From NCBI GenBank assembly GCA_027456925.1, contig DAIDTZ010000444.1, forward strand, positions 1 to 10,027: a DNA stretch of 10,027 nucleotides, in the 5' to 3' direction. The notes under the pieces are model-generated. The model ran no database searches. It worked only from the letters and a program-made list of their open reading frames with translations, and had not been told where the DNA came from. Positions within the stretch are counted from its first letter, which is position 1. Every line of letters starts with the position of its first letter. The translations under genes were made by a program, and so were the position numbers. Shown in pieces: positions 1 to 6,436 of the stretch. Origin of the DNA: Nitrospirota bacterium. GTDB taxonomy: Bacteria; Nitrospirota; UBA9217.

Positions 1-396
1 TCTATTGTGGATACGGTATTTGTCTGTCGGAGTACAGGCTCCGTACCTGCCTCGTGGCTCGTAAAAAATCCAGGTGCCCTTGCAGATCTCGTAAGAGGCG
101 ATATCGAAAAGCTGCGGCAAGCGGGTTTGAAGGAAACACGCGGCGATGTGCGGTGCATCATTTACGGACATCTTGTTCGGCTTGCTGTCTGGAACCTGCG
201 CCACGGATGGGACAAGACGAAACCAACAAAGGAAAAAACAGCGGCAATCGCATCAATGATCCATGAGTTTGGAGGTTTGTCAGCCGTCGAAGACTCATTA
301 AGCGAGGGCATGTTGCAGCCGGCTCTGGTTCGAACCTCCGCTGTCAGTGAAGAAACCCAAAAGTATGGAGCGATCAACGATGAAATTTCCTTTTGA
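1..396 (+). CDS. C-terminal fragment of a probable DNA methyltransferase (restriction-modification)
   Basis: The frame is already open at base 1 (S-I-V-D-T-V-F-V-C-R) and ends with TGA at 394-396, so this is the last 131 residues of a longer protein; the GTG at 7 is probably not a start. The pattern VDTVFVCR near the left edge, followed by a helical segment with GDVRCIIYGHLVRLAVWNLRHGW, resembles the C-terminal part of the large DUF1156-type adenine/cytosine-N4 DNA methylases. The catalytic (D/N)PPY and AdoMet motifs would lie upstream of the window, so the assignment rests on similarity recalled from memory plus context. The next gene starts inside this one (ATG at 380, 17-base overlap) and encodes a PD-(D/E)XK nuclease, as expected for translationally coupled modification and restriction genes. 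The function is likely sequence-specific DNA methylation protecting against that nuclease. Family-level certainty is moderate. Confidence 0.55.
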   Translation, partial: SIVDTVFVCRSTGSVPASWLVKNPGALADLVRGDIEKLRQAGLKETRGDVRCIIYGHLVRLAVWNLRHGWDKTKPTKEKTAAIASMIHEFGGLSAVEDSLSEGMLQPALVRTSAVSEETQKYGAINDEISF

Positions 397-980
397 AGTT
401 CCTTTTGAGGAAGTGCAGGCAGACCTGGACCAGTACGTCACCGCCGTGTTCTCCGGGCTGGAATCGCATCAGGGCCATGGCGGATATGGGCGCGCCCTAT
501 GCCATGCTTTTGTATGAGCGGTTCCTCGGCAGGCCTTTTGCCGGGCATCGTGATTCAGTGAGCGAACTGATAGGCGACATTCTTGAATCGGCAATCGAGG
601 GTGTTTTGCACAAGGCAGGCATTACGGCAAGGAAAACGAAGCGGGCTGAGAAAATCCAGGGGTTTGATCAGTCTCCGGATTTCATCATCCCGAGCGAGTT
701 CAACCCGCAAATCATCATCGAAGCGAAGATCACCGAAGATGACGGAACGGCACGAGATAAAGTGACGCGCATCCAGCATTTGGGCGAGCTGAGCATGGCA
801 GGCCAACCAGCGGGAAAGCCGAAATACGAGGTCATTGCCTGCATTGCTGGCCGTGGGTTCGGGGTCAGGCGGGAAGATATGAAGAAGATGCTTCTTGCGA
901 CGCGCGGGAAAGTTTTTACGCTTCAAAATTTAGATCAGCTTGTGGAATGTACAAGGCTGAAAGAGTTTAAGACGAAGTAG
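380..980 (+). pseudogene. Broken type II-like restriction endonuclease, PD-(D/E)XK core retained
   Basis: Translation from ATG 380 gives a convincing N-terminus (MKFPFEVPFEEVQADLDQYV, then TAVFSGLES), but this frame stops at TGA 515-517. The rest of the protein is in another frame, recognisable from about 477 (MADMGAPYAMLLYERFLGRP) to TAG 978-980. The downstream part carries a PD-(D/E)XK nuclease core: PDF with Asp at 678-680, then IIIEAK with Glu at 720-722 and Lys at 726-728, followed by ITEDDGTARDKVTRIQHL. The ATG overlaps the methyltransferase stop, so this was the restriction partner of that gene. From memory, intact relatives have a long region between the GLES-like N-terminus and the GxPYAMLLYERFLGRPF segment; here the two lie almost end to end. 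An internal deletion near 465-478 that also shifted the frame therefore fits better than a one-base error. A TTG at 393 opens the second frame but yields an implausible N-terminus. The nuclease is probably inactive, although a short protein from ATG 477 cannot be excluded. Confidence 0.7.
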
Positions 981-1000
981 TCTGTATGGAGCTTTTCTGA

Positions 1001-2152
1001 ATGATCATCCAAAAAACCTGCACTCCTGAATCCTTGTTCTCCAACGACCGCTTCTCCGTTACGTATCGTATTTTCGGCAGCGAGAAAGAAGCGCGCGTCA
1101 AGGCCGAGGACATCTGCATTGAGCAAACCGTGGAGTTCCCGGCCGACGAAGTGCCGGAAGGGATCATTCGCGACCACGTGTTCGGCAGGATCGAGTCCTT
1201 TGAGCGGCAGGACACTGAGAGCTTTAAGGCAGTCATCAGCTACGCTGTTGAGATCGCCGCAGGCGAGCTGACCCAGCTTCTGAACGTTATTTTCGGCAAC
1301 AGCAGCATCAAGCCCGGCATACGCGTGGAGCACCTCGATCTTCCGGAGCCGCTGCTCAAACAGTTCAAAGGCCCCCGTTTCGGCAGGGAGGGGCTGCGCA
1401 AGCTTCTTAACGTATTGCATCGCCCGCTTCTCTCAACAGCGATCAAGCCCATGGGGCTTTCCTGCCAGGAGCTTGCCGACCTTGCTTATCGATTCGCGCT
1501 CGGCGGCATGGACATGATCAAGGACGACCACGGCCTTACGAACCAGTGCTGCTCTCCCTTCGAGGAACGGGTCAAAAGATGCGCGGAAGCGGTCTGGAAA
1601 GCGAACAAGGAAACAGGCGGACGGACGATCTACATAGCGAACATCACTGCGCCGGCCCGGGAAGTGATGAACAGGGCCAGGATCGCGAAAGACGCCGGAG
1701 CAGGAGGCCTTATGGTTGCGCCCGGGCTCATCGGCATGGACCTGATGCGAGAACTGGCTGACGACGACAGCATTGCTCTGCCGATCATGACGCACCCGGC
1801 ATTACATGGAAGCTTTGTCACGGGACAGGGCGGCTTGTCGCACGACGTGATCTTCTGACAGCTTGCCAGACTCGCCGGCGCGGATGCCACCATTTTTCCA
1901 AACTTCGGAGGACGGTTCTCGTTCAGTTGCTCAGAATGCAAGGACATCGTTAACGCGACCTGTGAACCTATGGGGCAGATAAAATCGATTTTCCCCAGTC
2001 CTGGCGGGGGTATGAGTCTTGAAAAGATACCCGACATGCTTGAAACCTACGGCCAGGATCTGATTTTCCTGATCGGCGGCGGACTGTTTAAGCACGGCCA
2101 TGATCTTGTGGAAAACTGCCGCTCCTTCAGAAAAATGGTAGAAAGCCTGTAG
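1001..2152 (+). pseudogene. RuBisCO-like protein (form IV large-chain homologue) with internal TGA
   Basis: The start is ATG 1001, preceded by GGAG at 988-991. The frame runs 285 codons to TGA 1856-1858, then continues in the same frame without further stops to TAG 2150-2152, giving a full-length product of about 383 residues. RuBisCO landmarks are on both sides of the TGA. Before it are STAIKPMGLS (Lys149, equivalent of Lys175; Met151 replaces Lys177), GGMDMIKDDHGLTNQ (Lys174 and Asp176 kept, His177 replaces Glu204), THPALHG and GLSHDVIF. After it are QLARLAGADATIFPNFGGRF, PSPGGGMS and a phosphate-binding-type IGGGLFKHG. Lost catalytic residues place it among form IV RuBisCO-like proteins, which act as enolases, isomerases or decarboxylases in methionine-salvage-like and acid-sugar pathways rather than fixing CO2; I cannot choose the reaction. 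Homologues as I recall them have Gly at the TGA position (VxFGxLxRLAGAD), so one base change (GGA to TGA) explains it. The truncated product lacks the last barrel strands and phosphate loops and is presumably inactive. Confidence 0.8.
1856..1858 (+). other. In-frame TGA interrupting the RuBisCO-like gene
   Basis: This TGA sits between VIF and QLARLAGAD, where RuBisCO-like homologues usually have glycine. GGA to TGA is a single transversion. Other genes here end in TGA (394-396, 3426-3428, 5040-5042, 8260-8262), so a general UGA-to-Gly reassignment is not supported. I see no convincing selenocysteine-insertion hairpin just downstream. The plain reading is a nonsense mutation or a base-call error. 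Confidence 0.75.
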
Positions 2153-2190
2153 AACGCAGTCCCCTTCCATCCTTAAATTTTTTTAATCCC

Positions 2191-2226
2191 CTGCCAAAGT
2201 CCTGGATAATGTTGCTATAATTATAG
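2191..2226 (+). promoter_or_regulatory. Candidate sigma-70 promoter upstream of GAPDH, with palindromic -10
   Basis: A perfect TATAAT at 2216-2221 lies in an AT-rich island. The best -35 candidate is CTGCCA at 2191-2196 (4 of 6 matches), but the spacer would be a long 19 bases. The -10 is embedded in a perfect 12-bp palindrome, CTATAATTATAG (2215-2226), so the same hexamer appears on both strands. Transcription would begin near 2228, leaving a leader of about 195 bases before the gene. Confidence 0.35.
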
Positions 2227-2410
2227 TATTCAAAAGCATTAAAAATTTTTGCAGCCCTGACAGTTGCCTTCCGCTGGAGGACTTTTTCTCTAACGTTAAG
2301 AAACAGCAGTTTCAATCACCGCGGGTGAAGAATAACATAACCGGTCGTAAGCAGCAGCCGGCGGCGTTCTCTAACGGAAAAAAGTATCTGCCATGGGGCG
2401 CCTCGCAGAA

Positions 2411-2417
2411 GGGGAGG
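2411..2417 (+). promoter_or_regulatory. Shine-Dalgarno deciding the GAPDH start
   Basis: GGGGAGG lies six bases before ATG 2424. The upstream in-frame GTG at 2325 would add 33 residues with no family similarity, whereas the protein from 2424 begins directly with the nucleotide-binding MKKIAINGLGRIGR. Confidence 0.8.
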
Positions 2418-2423
2418 CACTTC

Positions 2424-3428
2424 ATGAAAAAAATCGCCATTAACGGCCTCGGGCGCATCGGGCGATTGGTCCTGCGTCAGTACGTGATAAACCCGCCGGA
2501 GCACGCCACCCTCGTTGCGGCAAACAGTCCAGCCCCGGTAGAAGAACTTGCCTACCTCATCAAATACGATTCCGTGCACGGGCGCGCCCCGTTCGATATC
2601 AAAACAGGACCGGATTACCTCGAAGCCGGGTCAAGCAGAATAGCGATTTCCCATGAAAAAGACCCGGAAAAACTGCCCTGGCGCTCTCTTGGCGTCGATA
2701 TCGTCCTGGAGTGTTCAGGGCTTTTTCTGAAGAGAGAGGACGCGGAAAAACATCTGGATGCCGGGGCCTCGAAAGTCATCATCAGCGCGGAAGCGAAAAA
2801 CGAAGATCTGACCGTGGTGCTGGGGGTGAACGAAAAGGCCTACGATCCCAAAAGACATCATATCATCTCGAATGCCTCTTGTACCACGAACTGCCTGGCA
2901 ACGACCGTCAAGGTCCTGAACGACGCCTTCGGGATCGATTACCTGATGGCGACGACGATCCATGCATACACGTCCAGCCAGGCGCTCATCGACAGGTCTT
3001 CACCCCGGCACAGGCGCAGAGGGCGGGCCGCGGCCGTTTCGCTGGTCCCGTCGAGCACCGGCGCGGCAACGGCAACGGAGCGGGTGCTGCCGGAGCTCAA
3101 GGGAAAAATGTCGGCTATTGCGGTGCGCGTGCCCGTTGCCAACGGATCGCTCACCGACATTACGGCCCGGGTAAAAAGAGTTGCGACCCGGGAAATGGTT
3201 AACGCCGCGTTTAAAAGGGCCGCGGAAGCCGACATGAAGGGCATCCTGGGATATACCGAGGATGAACTGGTGTCTGCGGATATTATCGGGGATGAGCATT
3301 CGAGCATCGTGGATGCCAATGCCACCAAGGTCATCCAGGAAAGAGTGGTGAAGGTTTTTGCATGGTACGACAATGAATACGGGTACGCGCGGCGCCTGCT
3401 CGACCTGGCTGACTATATTGCGCGATGA
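2424..3428 (+). CDS. gap: Type I glyceraldehyde-3-phosphate dehydrogenase (phosphorylating)
   Basis: This 334-residue protein is the normal length for cytoplasmic phosphorylating GAPDH, which interconverts glyceraldehyde 3-phosphate and 1,3-bisphosphoglycerate using NAD(P). The Rossmann motif NGLGRIGR is at residues 7-14, the catalytic loop SNASCTTNC at 149-157 (nucleophile Cys153), the catalytic His180 in TTIHAYTSSQ, the phosphate-site loop PSSTGAA at 209-215, and WYDNEYG near the C-terminus at 314-320. All essential residues are present, so the enzyme should be active. The residue that normally reads the adenosine ribose in NAD-specific enzymes (Asp in the motif ND) is Ser here (VAANS, Ser35). 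That is compatible with NADP or dual use, as in GapB/plastid-type enzymes; this is inference. The usual TGAAKA reads TGAATA. The gene stands alone, with a 271-base gap before it and 192 bases to the ABC operon. Confidence 0.96.
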   Translation: MKKIAINGLGRIGRLVLRQYVINPPEHATLVAANSPAPVEELAYLIKYDSVHGRAPFDIKTGPDYLEAGSSRIAISHEKDPEKLPWRSLGVDIVLECSGLFLKREDAEKHLDAGASKVIISAEAKNEDLTVVLGVNEKAYDPKRHHIISNASCTTNCLATTVKVLNDAFGIDYLMATTIHAYTSSQALIDRSSPRHRRRGRAAAVSLVPSSTGAATATERVLPELKGKMSAIAVRVPVANGSLTDITARVKRVATREMVNAAFKRAAEADMKGILGYTEDELVSADIIGDEHSSIVDANATKVIQERVVKVFAWYDNEYGYARRLLDLADYIAR

Positions 3429-3485
3429 AGGGTCCGGCGGCGAAGTAAGGTGCAGGAATGATAAGGCGCACAAGGAGGCTGATTC

Positions 3486-3524
3486 ATGAGGCATTTTGCG
3501 CTTGCCTTTGAATTGAATTTGTGA
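3486..3524 (+). other. Possible 12-codon mini-ORF with a strong Shine-Dalgarno
   Basis: AGGAGG at 3473-3478 lies seven bases before ATG 3486, which opens a 12-residue peptide (MRHFALAFELNL) ending at TGA 3522-3524. The ribosome-binding site is as good as any in the window, yet the reading frame is tiny and overlaps the proposed ABC-operon promoter. It could be a remnant, a GAPDH-linked small peptide or coincidence. Confidence 0.2.
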
Positions 3525-3535
3525 TTTCATATACT
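3508..3535 (+). promoter_or_regulatory. Candidate sigma-70 promoter for the ABC importer operon
   Basis: TTGAAT (3508-3513) and TATACT (3530-3535) are separated by 16 bases, matching the consensus at four and five of six positions. The predicted start near 3542 leaves a leader of about 80 bases before the binding-protein gene. The leader begins with an inverted repeat, CCGAAG (3537-3542) with CTTCGG (3555-3560), that could serve as an operator or RNA hairpin. Confidence 0.45.
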
Positions 3536-3620
3536 ACCGAAGGTGGTGCTTGTACTTCGGAGGGGGAAAGGGCTGAACAGTGTGAAACCGTGAAGAAGTA
3601 AAATCACATAGGAGGCTGCC

Positions 3621-5042
3621 ATGAAGAAGATTTCAAGACGTGATTTTGTCAAGAAAGCAGGGGTAGGCGCGGCGGGCCTGGCGATCGGTTCGTCGGTTTT
3701 GGATTTAAACAAGGCATTTGCGCAAACATCAAGACGCAGGACGCTCAGGCTCCTGCAATGGAGCCATTTTGTGCCGCGGTATGACAAATGGTTCGACCCC
3801 TATGCAAAAGCCTGGGGTGAGAAGCACAATGTGGACGTGACCGTAGATCATATCAGCCTTTCCGATCTCAGGAGCACCTTTGCAGCGGAAATCGTGGCAG
3901 GCAGAGGTCATGATCTCATCGAATTCATCAACCCGCCTTCGGATTTCGAACCGAGCGTTCTCGACCTCACCGACGTCAACAAAGAAGCGGAAAAAAAATT
4001 CGGGAAACAGGTCCCTGTCGCCACCCGAAGCTCGTACAACCCCGACACCAGGAAATATTACGGGTTCTGCCACGGATGGACCATCGACCCCGGCGATTAC
4101 CGGAAATCACTCTGGGAAAAGGTTGGAAAGCCGGAAGGGCCGAAGACCTGGGAGGAGCTGCTGGTCTATGCCGCGAAGATCAAGAAGCAACTGGGCGTCC
4201 AGAACGGCATCGGGCTGTCCCAGGAACTGGACACGAACATGGCAGGCAGGGCCTTGCTCTGGTCGTTCGACACCGGTACGCAGGACGAGTATGAGCGCGT
4301 GATCCTGGACAACAAGCGGACCGTCGAGGCCGTAAAATACATGAAAGATCTCTACGACAAGACCCTGACCCCAGAGGTCTTCGCATGGACCCCGGCCTCG
4401 AACAACCAGGCCCTCATTGCAGGACGAGCTTCCTATATATTAAACTCCATCTCCGCCTACCGGTCCGCTCAAAAGGACGTGCCCGAGATCGCCAAAGACG
4501 TTTATTTCTCGCCCGCCTTAAAGGGGCCCCGGGGAACGGGATGGGCAAGCGAGCACGTCATCTATGTCTCGGTCATACCCAAATTCGCTACTGCGAATGC
4601 TGACCTGGCAAAGCAGTTCCTGCTCGACCTTGTCGCAAACTACGACCGGGCAGTGTGGGAAAGCGAGCTCTATGCCACACCCTCGTTCTTTAACGCGCCG
4701 GTGCCTCACGGCGAGCGGGGCTATCCCTTGGTAAGGGGCGCCAAACACGTGAGGGACGTTTTCCACGCCTGGTTCGATAACGATCCCTTTGCTCTGCCCG
4801 GAGAAGCAAAGGGCAAGCTGCTGCCGCTCAAGAACGCGGAAAAATGGAGCGCGAACATCGGCCATCCGGGGCCGGCGAATCCCGCGGAAGGCGAAATCTT
4901 CGGCACCTTTGTGATCCCCAACATGTTCGCCCGCGTTGCGCAGGGAAAGCAGTCCGCCGAAGATTCGGTCAAGCAGGCGGCAGCGGAGTGTCGAAAGATC
5001 TTTGCCAAGTGGGAAGCGCAGGGGCTGATCAAGAAACGGTGA
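3621..5042 (+). CDS. ABC importer solute-binding protein, family 1 (sugar type), Tat-exported
   Basis: A strong AGGAGG (3610-3615) precedes ATG 3621. The 473-residue protein starts with a twin-arginine signal: SRRDFVK at residues 5-11, a hydrophobic AGVGAAGLAIGSSVL stretch, and a likely signal-peptidase site after AFA (32-34). The mature part (RTLRLLQWSHFVPRYDKWFDPYAK) and the mid-region GPKTWEELLVYAAKIKK have the layout of family 1 extracellular solute-binding proteins, which bind sugars or polyols in the periplasm and deliver them to a MalFG-type channel. The size is typical. Tat export implies folding before export, which is common for this group in environmental bacteria. The gene is first of an operon with an ATPase and two permeases. 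The ligand cannot be read from the sequence; an abundance of Trp, Tyr and Phe (WSHF, YDKWF, CHGW, WTPASN, VFHAWF) fits stacking against a carbohydrate. Confidence 0.9.
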   Translation: MKKISRRDFVKKAGVGAAGLAIGSSVLDLNKAFAQTSRRRTLRLLQWSHFVPRYDKWFDPYAKAWGEKHNVDVTVDHISLSDLRSTFAAEIVAGRGHDLIEFINPPSDFEPSVLDLTDVNKEAEKKFGKQVPVATRSSYNPDTRKYYGFCHGWTIDPGDYRKSLWEKVGKPEGPKTWEELLVYAAKIKKQLGVQNGIGLSQELDTNMAGRALLWSFDTGTQDEYERVILDNKRTVEAVKYMKDLYDKTLTPEVFAWTPASNNQALIAGRASYILNSISAYRSAQKDVPEIAKDVYFSPALKGPRGTGWASEHVIYVSVIPKFATANADLAKQFLLDLVANYDRAVWESELYATPSFFNAPVPHGERGYPLVRGAKHVRDVFHAWFDNDPFALPGEAKGKLLPLKNAEKWSANIGHPGPANPAEGEIFGTFVIPNMFARVAQGKQSAEDSVKQAAAECRKIFAKWEAQGLIKKR

Positions 5043-5101
5043 CAGCCGCGTGACCCTCAAAACCTGGGGTAACTTCATTTCATGAACCTTGGAGGAGAGA
5101 G

Positions 5102-5180
5102 GGGGAATAGGGAAGAAAGGGAGAGAGAAGCGCAGGTTTCACTTGTTCTCCCTTTCGCCTTGTTCCCTCTCCATTTCCCC
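5102..5180 (+). repeat. Long imperfect purine/pyrimidine hairpin between binding protein and ATPase genes
   Basis: The left side is almost all purine and the right side mostly pyrimidine. Pairing arms are GGGGAA 5102-5107 with TTCCCC 5175-5180, GGGAA 5110-5114 with TTCCC 5163-5167, and AAAGGGAGA 5116-5124 with TCTCCCTTT 5147-5155, around a loop of about 22 bases. No T-run follows, so it is not a classical terminator. It could stabilise the binding-protein mRNA 3' end and reduce ATPase expression, as REP hairpins do in mal operons, or be a dispersed repeat. Confidence 0.6.
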
Positions 5181-5227
5181 TTAAGCCATTTAAGCATGAT
5201 TCAGGTATATCCGAAAGGGGATATTGC

Positions 5228-6229
5228 ATGGCATTCGTTCAATTGAGGGGGATTAAGAAACAATTCGGCGCGGTGAATGCGGTTGACGGCGTAGACTTGG
5301 AGATCAAGGACGGCGAGTTTCTGGTGCTTCTCGGCCCTTCGGGCAGCGGCAAGACGACGCTGATGCGGCTCTGTGCCGGTCTGGAAAAACCCACGGCTGG
5401 AGAGCTGGTTATCGACGGCGAGGTGGTAAACGATGTGCCGCCCCGGGAGCGGGGGATCGCCATGGTGTTTCAGAGTTATGCCCTCTATCCCCATAAAACG
5501 GTTTTCAAGAACATTGCTTTTCCCCTGACCGTGGAGGGGCTCGACAAATCCGAGATACGGTACAAAGTGGAATTGGCGGCGGGCCTGCTCGGGATCGGCC
5601 GGCTTCTCGAAAGGATGCCGTCCCAGATCTCGGGAGGAGAAAAACAGCGTGTGGCCATTGCGCGGGCCCTTGTCAGAAAACCGAAGGTCCTGCTCATGGA
5701 CGAGCCCCTTTCCAACCTCGACGCAAAGGTGCGGCATACCGCGAGGGTCGAGCTTAAGAAATTCCAGCAGGAGATCGGCGTTACGACCATTTATGTTACC
5801 CACGATCAGGCCGAGGCGATGGGGCTCGGGGACCGGATCGCGGTCATGAGCGAGGGGAGGGTGCGCCAGATCGGCATTCCCGAGGATATTTATCACGACC
5901 CTGCCGATACGTTTGTCGCCGGCTTTATCGGCAATCCGCCGATGAACTTTGTCGAGCAGAACGGCGTTATCGTCGGGTTCCGGCCCGAGGTCTTTCTCCC
6001 TGCTGAGCTTGCCTCCACTGAAGACCAGACGAAGTTCCGGTTCAAGGTGACGAGGGTCGAGAACCTGGGGTCATTCAAGCTTGCCTACGGCACCATCGGG
6101 GAAACGGGAGTCATTGCAAATCTTCAGCTCCGCGTTCCCTTGGAAGAAGGCAGGGAGTATGATTTTTCCGTCCGCAGCAAGGATGTGCGGTATTACCATA
6201 GGGAAACGGGAGTGAGAATTACAAAATAA
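5228..6229 (+). CDS. ABC importer ATPase, MalK/UgpC-like
   Basis: The start ATG 5228 has AAAGGGG at 5214-5220, seven bases away. The 333-residue protein has every ATPase motif: Walker A GPSGSGKT at 36-43, Q-loop Gln82 in VFQSYALYPH, signature ISGGE at 134-138 followed by KQRVAIARAL, Walker B KVLLMDE at 153-159, D-loop SNLDAK, and switch histidine His192 in YVTHDQAEAM. A C-terminal regulatory (MalK-type TOBE/OB) region from about residue 235 is shorter than in E. coli MalK (371 residues) and contains GFRPEVF. It powers uptake through the two permeases encoded just downstream. Signature position 1 is Ile and position 5 Glu instead of the LSGGQ consensus, a tolerated variation. The gap to the permease gene is about 200 bases and holds a palindromic repeat, unusual inside an operon. 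Confidence 0.95.
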   Translation: MAFVQLRGIKKQFGAVNAVDGVDLEIKDGEFLVLLGPSGSGKTTLMRLCAGLEKPTAGELVIDGEVVNDVPPRERGIAMVFQSYALYPHKTVFKNIAFPLTVEGLDKSEIRYKVELAAGLLGIGRLLERMPSQISGGEKQRVAIARALVRKPKVLLMDEPLSNLDAKVRHTARVELKKFQQEIGVTTIYVTHDQAEAMGLGDRIAVMSEGRVRQIGIPEDIYHDPADTFVAGFIGNPPMNFVEQNGVIVGFRPEVFLPAELASTEDQTKFRFKVTRVENLGSFKLAYGTIGETGVIANLQLRVPLEEGREYDFSVRSKDVRYYHRETGVRITK

Positions 6230-6233
6230 ACCT

Positions 6234-6388
6234 AAAAAAGCATTTGACACTGTTCAAACCGGATAAGAGGCGGATAACGGCGGATTTTTTCTTGACGAGT
6301 ATTTCACCAAAGAGTGAGGGCTCTGTTTTCGATTTTATCCGTTTTTATCATACTTAATCCGATCCTTCCGTGTCCAAAAGCCTTTTCC
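6234..6388. repeat. Palindromic non-coding repeat, copy 1 (inside ABC operon)
   Basis: This roughly 155-base element has imperfect terminal inverted repeats. The left end is AAAAAAGCATTTGACACTG, and the right end, reversed, reads AAAAGGCTTTTGGACACGG. Inside, CGGATAAGAGGCGGATAAC (from 6260) opposes TTTTATCCG and TTAATCCG (6334-6361) imperfectly. The same ends and the same CGGATAA/TTATCCG words recur in the element at 8760-8955. No coding potential is seen. It fills the gap between ATPase and permease genes and looks like a MITE- or REP-like dispersed element. Confidence 0.5.
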
Positions 6389-6425
6389 AGGATAAAAGTT
6401 TTAAATTTTGAACGTAACTGACATT

Positions 6426-6430
6426 AGGGA
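6426..6430 (+). promoter_or_regulatory. Shine-Dalgarno deciding the first permease start
   Basis: AGGGA at 6426-6430 abuts ATG 6431 but lies six bases before ATG 6437. Only the second spacing is functional, so the protein should begin MKPKKHFF rather than MSMKPKK. Confidence 0.55.
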
Positions 6431-6436
6431 ATGAGC

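Noticed and set aside
393..476. TTG-initiated N-terminus of the endonuclease frame
   Set aside because: Residues from 393 to about 476 (MKFLLRKCRQTWTSTS...) look like an off-frame translation of the real N-terminus encoded from ATG 380.
935..1420. 161-codon frame on the minus strand
   Set aside because: It is antisense to the clearly conserved RuBisCO-like frame and has no recognisable motif; the same applies to other minus-strand frames at 2939-3373, 4518-5078, 5201-5896 and 8973-9548.
1856..1858. Selenocysteine codon in the RuBisCO-like gene
   Set aside because: The position is Gly in relatives as I recall them, not Cys, and I see no convincing SECIS hairpin in the 40 bases downstream; kept only as an alternative to test.
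2325..2423. Extended GTG start for GAPDH
   Set aside because: The extra residues are unlike any GAPDH N-terminus and a strong Shine-Dalgarno sits before ATG 2424.
3537..3560. GAPDH terminator at CCGAAG...CTTCGG
   Set aside because: The stem is only six base pairs with a 12-base loop and no T-run.
6244..6278. Promoter with perfect TTGACA before the first permease
   Set aside because: No -10 hexamer occurs at 16-18 bases; the TTGACA belongs to the repeat terminus.
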